Source: an uncultured Aquificaceae bacterium
GTDB lineage: Bacteria > Aquificota > Aquificia > Aquificales > Aquificaceae
Direction: 5' to 3'
DNA: 5,780 nt
Assembly (NCBI GenBank): GCA_938002625.1
Contig: CALLAD010000160.1
Location: forward strand, 1-5,780
Made by a program: the position numbers and the translations under genes. The notes under the pieces are model-generated. The model worked only from the letters and a program-made list of their open reading frames with translations, made no database searches and was not told the origin of the DNA. Position 1 is the stretch's first letter. Each line of letters begins with the position of its first letter. Below, in pieces: positions 1-5,731 of the stretch.

Positions 1-936
1 GACCAATATGGACACGCAGCCTTTTCCGCCCAAGGAGGTGGACAAGAATATCAAGAGGTAATTTTCCAAAATATAGGTGACCTTTTTGAGGAAGTTTTTA
101 AAGGCTTTGGCTTTGAAGATATCTTTGAAAGGGCAACAAGGGGAAGAAGGGAATATAGAAGACCAACAAGGGGTGAGGACATATATTACGGTCTTGAATT
201 AAGCTTAGAGGAGGCCTTTAAGGGAACCGTAGTAAGCATACCCTTGCTTAGGAATATACCCTGCGATGCTTGTGGTGGAAAGGGTTATGATACAACCAAG
301 GGGGAAAGGGTTTGTCCTACTTGCAAGGGCAGGGGAGAAGTAATACAAAGGCAATTCTTTATAACCATATCCCAAACATGCCCTACCTGTGGTGGAGAAG
401 GATACGTAAGGGAGCCCTGTCCCAAATGTGGTGGTAGGGGCACTATCCCATACAAAGAAGAAGTTAAGGTAAAAATACCGCCAGGAGTGGACACTGGAAG
501 CAAGATAAAGGCAGAAGGAAAGGGACATGCTGGCAAGTTTGGTGGTCCCTCTGGAGATCTAATAATTACCATCAAGGTAAAACCCCATCCCATTTTTGAA
601 AGAAGAGGAAATAATCTTTACGTGGATGTTTACATAAAAATAACGGAGGCAATCCTTGGTGCGGAGATAGAAGTTCCAACCTTGGATGGAGTAAAGGTAA
701 AGGCAAAAATTCCATCGGGCACAAAGGAAGGAGACACTATAAGAATTGAAGGCTACGGAATGCCTAAGCTTATGTCGGAAGGAAGGGGTGATCTCTTCGT
801 AAGGGTTCATATTGAAATTCCAAAGCTTGGTTTTATGGATAAACTCTTTGGTGATGGTAAAAGGATAAAACAACTTCTTGAAGAGCTTGATAAACTACTG
901 CCTACACCAGAAAGGATAAGGGGTGAGCGCCCATGA
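1..936 (+). CDS. dnaJ: Chaperone protein DnaJ (Hsp40), 5'-truncated by the window edge
   Basis: Type I J-domain co-chaperone that delivers unfolded clients to DnaK and stimulates its ATPase in the cytoplasm. The reading frame is open from base 1; 311 residues are visible. The first residues, DQYGHAAF, match the end of the J domain of classical DnaJ (around residue 60 in E. coli), so the helix II/HPD part lies upstream of the window. Then follow a linker (residues ~9-60) with a DIF motif at 40-42, the first C-terminal beta domain, and a complete zinc-binding domain with four CxxCxGxG motifs at 88-95 (CDACGGKG), 105-112, 127-134 and 140-147. The client-binding domain carries the conserved HPIFERRGNNLY and EIEVPTLDG segments. 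The stop TGA (934-936) overlaps the next ATG. The TTG at 244 is not the start, because homology runs well upstream of it. The paralogue (DnaJ1/DnaJ2) cannot be decided from here. Confidence 0.97.
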   Translation, partial: DQYGHAAFSAQGGGQEYQEVIFQNIGDLFEEVFKGFGFEDIFERATRGRREYRRPTRGEDIYYGLELSLEEAFKGTVVSIPLLRNIPCDACGGKGYDTTKGERVCPTCKGRGEVIQRQFFITISQTCPTCGGEGYVREPCPKCGGRGTIPYKEEVKVKIPPGVDTGSKIKAEGKGHAGKFGGPSGDLIITIKVKPHPIFERRGNNLYVDVYIKITEAILGAEIEVPTLDGVKVKAKIPSGTKEGDTIRIEGYGMPKLMSEGRGDLFVRVHIEIPKLGFMDKLFGDGKRIKQLLEELDKLLPTPERIRGERP

Positions 937-1310
937 AAAGGGAAAAGCTTTATACCATTGGCGTGGTAGCCAGCATGTACAATATACATCCGCAAACCCT
1001 TAGACTTTACGAGAAGGAAGGACTTATTAGGCCCATAAGGAGTAAGGGCAGAACAAGGTACTATACGGAAAAGGATTTAGAAAGGCTTGAGCTTATACTT
1101 ATGCTAAGCAGGGATCTTGGAGTAAATTTAGCGGGTATAGACCTAATATTACGCATGAAGGAACAAATAGAAGAGCTTGAGGTGCAAATTCAAAAGCTTA
1201 TAGAGTTTATAGATAGGGAGCTTTCGGAAACCTACAAAAGGAACGATGAAATAAAGTCTATAGTACTGTCGGAGAGGAAGGATATTCTAAAGGCTTTCAA
1301 AAAGGGTTAA
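933..1310 (+). CDS. hspR: HspR-like MerR-family heat-shock repressor
   Basis: Probable DNA-binding repressor of chaperone genes. The 125-residue protein has a MerR-type winged helix: HTH at about 7-27 (YTIGVVASMYNIHPQTLRLYE), wing at about 31-45 (with RSKGRTRYY), then the GVNLAGI signature at 63-69 that is typical of HspR rather than metal- or drug-sensing MerR proteins. A long amphipathic coiled coil (about 70-97) would form the dimer. There is no extra effector domain and no cysteine. In actinobacteria and epsilon-proteobacteria HspR binds HAIR inverted repeats (CTTGAGT-N7-ACTCAAG) and uses DnaK or other chaperones as co-repressor; the gene often follows dnaJ or cbpA, as here. The ATG at 933 overlaps the dnaJ stop (ATGA), with a purine-rich AAGGGGTGA stretch just upstream as the ribosome site. 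The operator for this operon would lie upstream of dnaJ, outside the window. Function is inferred from family signature and context. Confidence 0.9.
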   Translation: MKREKLYTIGVVASMYNIHPQTLRLYEKEGLIRPIRSKGRTRYYTEKDLERLELILMLSRDLGVNLAGIDLILRMKEQIEELEVQIQKLIEFIDRELSETYKRNDEIKSIVLSERKDILKAFKKG

Positions 1311-1321
1311 AATAAAGTCTT

Positions 1322-1807
1322 ATGGAAATAAGGGAAACAGACTTACCTGGAATAGGTAAAAAGTATTCCATGAGGCTAAAGGAGGGAAAGGACCTTGTTT
1401 TGGTCATCTACCACACGGGCAAAAGGGAAATTTACCTTTTGGAGGATGAGGAAGCCTTGTGTGTTTTTGACCTTACGGAAGAAGAAGCAAGAGAACTTGG
1501 CTTTTTGCTTGCTGGAGCCCTATACCAGCCAGTAAAGACGGAAAAAATGGAGCTTATATTAAGGGAAGTTGTTATGGAATGGGTAAAGATAGAGACGGGT
1601 TCCAATTTTATAAACAAAACCATAGCGGAGCTACAAATAAGAAGGACAACGGGTGTATCCGTTATAGCCATAGACAGAAAGGGCAAAATAATACCAAGCC
1701 CAGACCCTTATAAGGAGAAAATAGAACTGGGGGATATTCTTATAGTTGTAGGCACAAGACCACAAATAAACCACTTTTTAGAACTCTGCGGAAGGTGTAG
1801 CGTATAA
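1322..1807 (+). CDS. khtT: KhtT-like regulatory subunit of a cation/proton antiporter (RCK_C domain)
   Basis: Cytoplasmic gating subunit for the antiporter encoded 2 bp downstream. The 161-residue protein has the N-terminal KhtT-type domain (residues ~1-70; LPGIGKKY at 8-15, then HTGKREIYLL and LTEEEARELGFLLAGALYQP) and a TrkA-C/RCK_C domain (about 75-155) with typical features: EWVKIETGSNFINKTIAEL, a middle GVSVIAIDRKG strand, and the LGDILIVVGTRPQI end. In Bacillus KhtT, the RCK_C domain binds cyclic di-AMP and the protein controls KhtU-mediated K+ efflux; whether this ligand applies here is unknown. The ATG at 1322 is fixed by an in-frame TAA at 1313-1315 just before it. The only Shine-Dalgarno candidate is AAAGGG at 1301-1306, rather far, so coupling to hspR translation is likely. 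Unusual: a CGRC (CxxC) motif at residues 156-159, two residues from the end. Confidence 0.9.
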   Translation: MEIRETDLPGIGKKYSMRLKEGKDLVLVIYHTGKREIYLLEDEEALCVFDLTEEEARELGFLLAGALYQPVKTEKMELILREVVMEWVKIETGSNFINKTIAELQIRRTTGVSVIAIDRKGKIIPSPDPYKEKIELGDILIVVGTRPQINHFLELCGRCSV

Positions 1808-1809
1808 AA

Positions 1810-2979
1810 ATGCACAACCCACAGGATCTTATCTTAGCGGGTAGTGTATTCCTTCTTCTGTTTTCATCCGCCTTCCTGTTATCAAAGTTAAAGGTGCCCT
1901 ACATACTATCCTTTATGCTGGCGGGATTTTTGGGGAGGCTTTTTCTACCGCATAGGGCGGAGGATGTGCTTCTTATTTTTGAATATGCTGCAGTTATCCT
2001 TCTTTTCTTCTTTATAGGTCTTGAATACTCCTTTGAAAGACTTGCGGGAATGAAAAGGCTTATAAAACCTGGACTTATTGACCTTTTCATAAATTTTGTT
2101 CCAGCCTTTCTCATATCCTATGCCTTTACTAAAAATTTTCTTTTTTCCTTTGTGGTAGCCTGTATTGTTTATCCAAGCAGTACTGCCATAACGGCCAAGC
2201 TTTTTATGGATTATAAAAGGCTTATAAACCCAGAGGCAGAATTTTTAATAGGCATACTCATATTTGAGGATTTGATAAGCATAATACTAATATCCATACT
2301 TACTGGCTTTACTCTAAAGGGAGAACCAGACCCACTAAGCCTTGTAAGAGCGGTTTTTGCCGTATTTTTACTGTTTCTGCTCTTTTATTTAGCAAGAGAA
2401 ATTTCTCAGAGGTTTTTCAATTATATAGAGAAGGGCGTAGAGGAAGAAATAATACCCTTCTTTGTCTTGGGCTTCTTGCTTATATCCTCTGGTATAAGCT
2501 TGAGCTTTGGTCTTTCCGATGCCCTTATTGCCTTTATGCTTGGTGTAATAGTGCCAGAGAATAGCAGAACCTTCCAGATAATAGAAAAATCCCTTTCCGA
2601 TTTGAAGGAGTTTTCCGTTGGAATTTTCTTCTTTATGTTTGCCTTTAATGCAAAATTAGGCTTGGATTTTGATCCATTGCTTCTTTTTATACTCTTGATT
2701 GTTTCCGTAGCCCTTAAGCTTTTATCCACCTATTGGGGTGGCATAATTTATGGCTTTAACAAAAGGGTTGCTACAAGGGCTTCCCTCTCCTTTGTACAAA
2801 GGGGAGAGTTTTCCGTGATCTTTGCCAGCTTTCATCCCCCAGCCCAATCCTTGGCCTTTGCCTTAGTATTAATAACCACCCTTTTGGGAAGCTTTAGCTT
2901 TCTTTTGGCTCCAAAAGTTTCTCAGAAACTTTTCCCAGCGAAAGGGAAAAAAGGACCTCCTCCAGTTCCTCCCTCTTAG
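1810..2979 (+). CDS. khtU: KhtU-like CPA2-family monovalent cation/proton antiporter
   Basis: Inner-membrane antiporter exchanging K+ or Na+ for H+, probably used for ion and pH homeostasis. The 389-residue protein is almost wholly hydrophobic, with about 12-13 predicted membrane segments from residue 5 to 369. CPA2 landmarks are visible: VPYILSFMLAGFLGR near 29-43, FIGLEYS at 68-74, YPSSTAITAKL at 121-131, the ion-site segment LIGILIFEDLISI at 146-158 with E153-D154, and VQRGEFSVIFA near 329-339. It lacks the fused RCK/TrkA-N domain of KefB/KefC, which fits regulation by the separate KhtT-like subunit upstream. The gene starts 2 bp after that subunit's stop; GGAAGGTG at 1790-1797 is the likely ribosome site, 12 nt from the ATG. 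The C-terminal tail (about 376-389) is basic then proline-rich (GPPPVPPS), and is encoded in the region that overlaps the convergent acyltransferase gene. Cation specificity cannot be read from sequence. Confidence 0.9.
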   Translation: MHNPQDLILAGSVFLLLFSSAFLLSKLKVPYILSFMLAGFLGRLFLPHRAEDVLLIFEYAAVILLFFFIGLEYSFERLAGMKRLIKPGLIDLFINFVPAFLISYAFTKNFLFSFVVACIVYPSSTAITAKLFMDYKRLINPEAEFLIGILIFEDLISIILISILTGFTLKGEPDPLSLVRAVFAVFLLFLLFYLAREISQRFFNYIEKGVEEEIIPFFVLGFLLISSGISLSFGLSDALIAFMLGVIVPENSRTFQIIEKSLSDLKEFSVGIFFFMFAFNAKLGLDFDPLLLFILLIVSVALKLLSTYWGGIIYGFNKRVATRASLSFVQRGEFSVIFASFHPPAQSLAFALVLITTLLGSFSFLLAPKVSQKLFPAKGKKGPPPVPPS

Positions 2980-3553
2980 CCTCTACGCTATCCTCCTTTA
3001 AAACCCATATGGGATTTCCTATTCTTACTTTGGCCCTTGAGAAGGGAAAGGGAATTATTAGCCTGTCCCATGTCCTTAGCTTTATACACCAATCAAAGGC
3101 AACATAAACGGGTATTATGGGTACTCCAGACTTTTGGGCCAAAACAATTATCCCTTCTTTAACCTTTCCATACGGACCCTTTGGACCATCCACCGTTATG
3201 GCAACCGTTTCACCCTCTCTTAAGACTTTCAAAAGCCTCAAAAAACCAACCCTACCACCCTTTTGGGGCTTACCCTCCTCACTTGAACCCCTAACCACTT
3301 TATATCCCAAACTCAACAAAAATTTTTCTGCAATATCACCATCCCTAAACCTACTAACCAAGGCATATATACCCCTGTCTATACCAAGCATGGCAACACC
3401 TATGGCATTACCATGCAGAAGGGCTATTATTTTACCCTTGTAAAGTTCATAATCCACCCGCCTTTCCCAGCGGATGGTTTTTTGTATCAATCTAATAAGG
3501 AAGGCTACAAAGGGCGCAAGAATTACGGATATACGATATCTTAGCTTTTTCAT
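2894..3553 (-). CDS. DUF374-family lysophospholipid acyltransferase-like protein
   Basis: Probable membrane-associated acyltransferase of the LPLAT superfamily, DUF374 group; substrates are unknown, with a role in envelope lipid or lipid A-like acylation being the usual guess. The 219-residue length is normal for the group. Visible signatures: a hydrophobic N-terminal segment (about 8-24), the family HG motif in ALLHGNA (H47-G48), VSRFRDGDIA (66-75), VVRGSS (86-91), the glycine-rich AITVDGPKGPYG (118-129), GIIVLAQKSGVPIIPVYVAF (134-153), TWDRLIIPFPFSRAKV (161-176). The expected distant acidic residue of the HX4D motif appears as H47 with D59 rather than at spacing 4, so the catalytic assignment is uncertain. 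The start ATG (3553-3551) overlaps the stop of the peptidase gene (ATGA), making it the last gene of the minus-strand operon. Its last 28 codons overlap the antiporter gene on the other strand by 86 bp. Confidence 0.88.
   Translation of the reverse strand: MKKLRYRISVILAPFVAFLIRLIQKTIRWERRVDYELYKGKIIALLHGNAIGVAMLGIDRGIYALVSRFRDGDIAEKFLLSLGYKVVRGSSEEGKPQKGGRVGFLRLLKVLREGETVAITVDGPKGPYGKVKEGIIVLAQKSGVPIIPVYVAFDWCIKLRTWDRLIIPFPFSRAKVRIGNPIWVLKEDSVEAKREELEEVLFSLSLGKVSEKLLEPKES
2913..2933. terminator. Candidate bidirectional terminator hairpin inside convergent gene ends
   Basis: A perfect inverted repeat, AAAAGTTTC - TCA - GAAACTTTT (9-bp stem, 3-nt loop). The outer four pairs are A/T, so each strand reads a hairpin followed by a short T run of four. 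It lies in the last codons of both the antiporter gene (plus) and the acyltransferase gene (minus), where transcription from both sides must end. The stem is GC-poor (two GC pairs) and the T run is short, so it would be weak, particularly at high temperature. It may also be a coincidence of the coding sequence. No other terminator is seen for either operon. Confidence 0.35.
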
Positions 3554-4872
3554 TGTGAATTTAGAACCCTTAAAACATTATTCCTTATCCACTTTGGATC
3601 AAGCCACTCTAAGGGATTTACCTCATATCCGTGTATCAATATGCCAAAGTGAAGATGATCCCCCAAGGCAAAGCCCGTTTTTCCCGTTTTTCCTATGATT
3701 TCTCCTTTTTTCACAAACTGGCCTTCTTTTACGGATATTTCCGAAAGATGGGCATACAGGCTCATTAAACCCATGCCATGGTCAATTATTACCGTATTCC
3801 CATATATACCAAGCTCTCCAGTAAATACCACCACGCCAGAATTGGAGGCTGGAATAGGTGACCTTTCAATGGAGGCAAAGTCAAAGCCCATATGCCTGCT
3901 TTCGCTTATCTTTTGACCTTCATAGTAATAATGCCTTATATCTCCGTAGGTAGCAAAAACTTTACTATTTGGAAGCTGTAAAAAAGCCCCATCCCAGAAA
4001 AATCTTGAATCACTATTCTTAGCTACTTCTTCTATCTTCCTTACATCCCTTGATCTCCAAACCTCGTTTACCCTTTTAAAAGCTTCCACGGGTGAAAGCC
4101 CTTCTCCCTCCTTGCCCAAAAGGGGATAGATAGCCTTGTTTATAAAATCCATGTTTATGTTTATATTATCCTCCTTAAACTTAAATTGTTTTACATTAAG
4201 GCTTAAACTTTGGCGAGAGGTGTTGCCCACCCTATCCACGGCCAAAAGGTAAAAATTTGCATCCTTATCAACGTCAAGCCTTATGGGGAAAAGTCCATAG
4301 TAATACCCATTTCCCAAGGAATATAAAGGATATTTATAATCACCATGCAGAATATAAACTTGGGCTTCTTCCTCCAACTTAGCCTTTACGGCACCAGTGC
4401 CACCCAATAAGGGATAGCTTGTATAGTCTACTATGCTTAGCTTAGGGGGTATGGTATCTACCAAGGCTTCAAACTGGTAGCTTTTCTTGGAAAGCGGCCC
4501 AGCATAAGCTTCTAAGATAAGGTTTGCTTTTCCATCCTTTAGCCCAAGTTCCTTCGCTTTTAGTGTTAAGGATATAGACTTTTGAGGCTCAGGGAATTGT
4601 ATTTTATATATTTCCCTCTTTTCCTCTCCATCCAAAAGGTAAAGCTTTAACTCCTTTACAGGCTTGCTAAAGGAAAGTTGATAACTTTTTTCGGAAGCTA
4701 TAAAAGAGAGCTCCTTTAAGCTTTCTTGCGAAAGTTGAGGCCTTCCACCAAAAAATAGAAAAAGGGTATAGAAAAGCAAGAGAATAAGGGCAAAAATAGC
4801 AAGTCTTCTTATAAGCTTTATAAGGGCATTTTTCCTCTCTCTTCTTTCTTCCAACCTATAGCGATACCTCAT
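3550..4872 (-). CDS. Membrane-anchored M23 (LytM/gametolysin-type) peptidase
   Basis: Likely cell-wall endopeptidase cutting peptide cross-links in peptidoglycan from the periplasm. The 440-residue protein has a basic N-terminus (RYRYRLEERRERK), one membrane segment at about 24-41 that probably anchors it with the bulk outside, a long middle part (about 45-300) rich in beta structure including an Ig-like segment (VDTIPPKLSIVDY at 138-150; LAVDRVGNTS at 210-219), and a C-terminal M23 domain (about 323-425). The zinc and catalytic residues are all present: HMGFD (H327, D331), the YAHL histidine H375, and HLHFG (H406, H408). The surrounding pattern (DHGMG, VKEGQFVKKGEIIGKTGKTG, VNPLEWL) is canonical, so the enzyme looks active and not a degenerate EnvC/NlpD-type activator. 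ATG overlaps the prmA stop and its own stop overlaps the next ATG. Peptide-bond specificity and any signal cleavage are not determinable. Confidence 0.93.
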   Translation of the reverse strand: MRYRYRLEERRERKNALIKLIRRLAIFALILLLFYTLFLFFGGRPQLSQESLKELSFIASEKSYQLSFSKPVKELKLYLLDGEEKREIYKIQFPEPQKSISLTLKAKELGLKDGKANLILEAYAGPLSKKSYQFEALVDTIPPKLSIVDYTSYPLLGGTGAVKAKLEEEAQVYILHGDYKYPLYSLGNGYYYGLFPIRLDVDKDANFYLLAVDRVGNTSRQSLSLNVKQFKFKEDNININMDFINKAIYPLLGKEGEGLSPVEAFKRVNEVWRSRDVRKIEEVAKNSDSRFFWDGAFLQLPNSKVFATYGDIRHYYYEGQKISESRHMGFDFASIERSPIPASNSGVVVFTGELGIYGNTVIIDHGMGLMSLYAHLSEISVKEGQFVKKGEIIGKTGKTGFALGDHLHFGILIHGYEVNPLEWLDPKWIRNNVLRVLNSQ

Positions 4873-5591
4873 CTTTTAATAACCACCGCATACCATCCTT
4901 TCAGCTTTTTAATTTTAGCAGGTTTTTCCTTTAAAAGGTCTAAAAATTCCCTAAGCTCCTCTTTTTCGTATATACCAGAAAATATGGCAACCCTTTTAAA
5001 GAGCTTAATAAGAGTTGGAAGCTCCTTTTTAAAGACCTTAAGTTCAAGGTTTGCAACCAAAAGGTCAAAGCTTTCTTTTATGTCCTTTGCTTCTGCCTTA
5101 ATACATTCTATATCTACGCAATTTTCTTCCTTGTTATGCAAACATTCCTCCACCGCATAGGGGTCTATATCTATTGCTAAAACTCTGCCAGCCTTTAATT
5201 TTTTACTGGCTATTGCCAAAATACCAGTCCCTGTGCCTACATCCAAAACAGACCAACCCTCCTCTAAAAAATCCTCCAAAAGCTCAAGGCATAGCCTTGT
5301 TGTTGGATGAAGACCTGTTCCAAAAGCCATTCCATGCCTTATAACCACTGGCCTAAGCCAAGAAGGGATTATTATTAAATTCTTAATCCTCTGTGGCTTA
5401 TAGACCTTTTGAGGTAATATTACTTCAACCTCTAAGACTTCCAAAGGCTCAATACCCTCTAAGGGTTCATAAAGGGCAAATTCTATATAGGCTTCTCCCT
5501 CCGAGAGGATTTCAACACCTTTTCCGTAATCCACAAGGAATTTATAAAAATCTTCCGTGGGAAGCTTATAAATGTACTTTTGATAGGTCAT
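4869..5591 (-). CDS. prmA: Ribosomal protein L11 methyltransferase (SAM-dependent)
   Basis: Class I methyltransferase that trimethylates amino groups of ribosomal protein L11 (uL11) in the cytoplasm. The 240-residue protein has a short N-terminal substrate-recognition part (about 1-75), the PrmA hallmark GMAFGTGLHPTT at 87-98, the SAM-binding motif I VLDVGTGTGILAIAS (115-129), acidic post-I motif AIDIDPYAVEE (139-149), and motif IV LLVANLE (177-183) with N181. It is shorter than the E. coli enzyme (293 residues), mostly in the N-terminal domain, similar to other thermophile versions. The ATG at 5591-5589 is taken as start; no clear Shine-Dalgarno sequence precedes it. It is the first gene of a three-gene operon whose members overlap by 4 bp. 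The nearest upstream sequence is the end of a CRISPR array, 29 bp away. A generic small-protein methyltransferase is the alternative, but the hallmark motif makes prmA strong. Confidence 0.93.
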   Translation of the reverse strand: MTYQKYIYKLPTEDFYKFLVDYGKGVEILSEGEAYIEFALYEPLEGIEPLEVLEVEVILPQKVYKPQRIKNLIIIPSWLRPVVIRHGMAFGTGLHPTTRLCLELLEDFLEEGWSVLDVGTGTGILAIASKKLKAGRVLAIDIDPYAVEECLHNKEENCVDIECIKAEAKDIKESFDLLVANLELKVFKKELPTLIKLFKRVAIFSGIYEKEELREFLDLLKEKPAKIKKLKGWYAVVIKR

Positions 5592-5628
5592 TATTTAAAA
5601 TTCTACAACTTCTTTCTTTGCTTTACAT
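5592..5628 (-). promoter_or_regulatory. Possible prmA promoter overlapping the last CRISPR repeat; near-leaderless start
   Basis: Reading the minus strand, a -10-like TAGAAT lies at 5605-5600, so transcription would begin only a few bases before the prmA ATG. That fits the lack of a Shine-Dalgarno sequence. A -35 element at normal spacing would fall inside the degenerate repeat (around 5628-5622), where the match to TTGACA is poor. The call is tentative; transcription could instead come through the array or from a promoter within spacer 1, where TATGAT occurs at 5676-5671. Confidence 0.25.
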
Positions 5629-5649
5629 CCTGAGCAGTTCAGATACAAC
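5621..5649 (-). repeat. Degenerate terminal CRISPR repeat
   Basis: This copy matches the other two at 24 of 29 positions. In plus-strand numbering the differences are at repeat position 4 (T for C) and positions 11-14 (TGAG in place of CACA). The last 15 bases on the plus strand (the 5' end of the repeat on the crRNA strand) are unchanged. The changes cluster in the half that would give the 5' handle side and middle of the repeat. Terminal repeat decay is a common mark of the oldest end of an array. Confidence 0.9.
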
Positions 5650-5713
5650 GAAATAGAAGAAAAAGAAATAATCATAAACTTATACTTCACATCCCACACA
5701 GTTCAGATACAAC

Positions 5714-5731
5714 TTGACCGAGCTCCGTCAA
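5714..5731. repeat. Imperfect 18-bp palindrome inside CRISPR spacer 2
   Basis: TTGACCGAGCTCCGTCAA is symmetric at 16 of 18 positions around GAGCTC; the only mismatched pair is C/C at positions 6 and 13. It occupies exactly the first half of spacer 2, directly next to repeat 2. In the crRNA it lies at the 3' half of the guide. It may come from a palindromic operator or a coding segment of the invading element, or be chance. Confidence 0.8.

Noticed and set aside
244..936. dnaJ starting at the TTG codon at 244
   Set aside because: The frame is open to base 1 and encodes recognisable DnaJ sequence (DQYGHAAF, DIF motif, LELSLEEAFKG) upstream, so the gene is cut by the window edge and 244 is internal.
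1176..1196. HAIR-like HspR operator (CTTGAGG-N7-TCAAAAG) inside hspR
   Set aside because: The left half matches CTTGAGT at 6 of 7, but the right half matches ACTCAAG at only 4 of 7, and the DNA encodes the coiled coil (ELEVQIQK). Most likely chance.
3117..3443. Plus-strand open frame antisense to the acyltransferase gene
   Set aside because: The minus strand carries clear DUF374 motifs; the plus-strand product has no recognisable domain and is a shadow.
3676..3700. Short tandem direct repeat (CCCGTTTTT twice)
   Set aside because: It encodes GKTGKTG in the conserved IGxxGxTG segment of the M23 domain, so protein constraint explains it.
5393..5656. Plus-strand open frame overlapping prmA and the first CRISPR repeat
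   Set aside because: It is antisense to a well-supported prmA, runs into array DNA, and shows no family signature.
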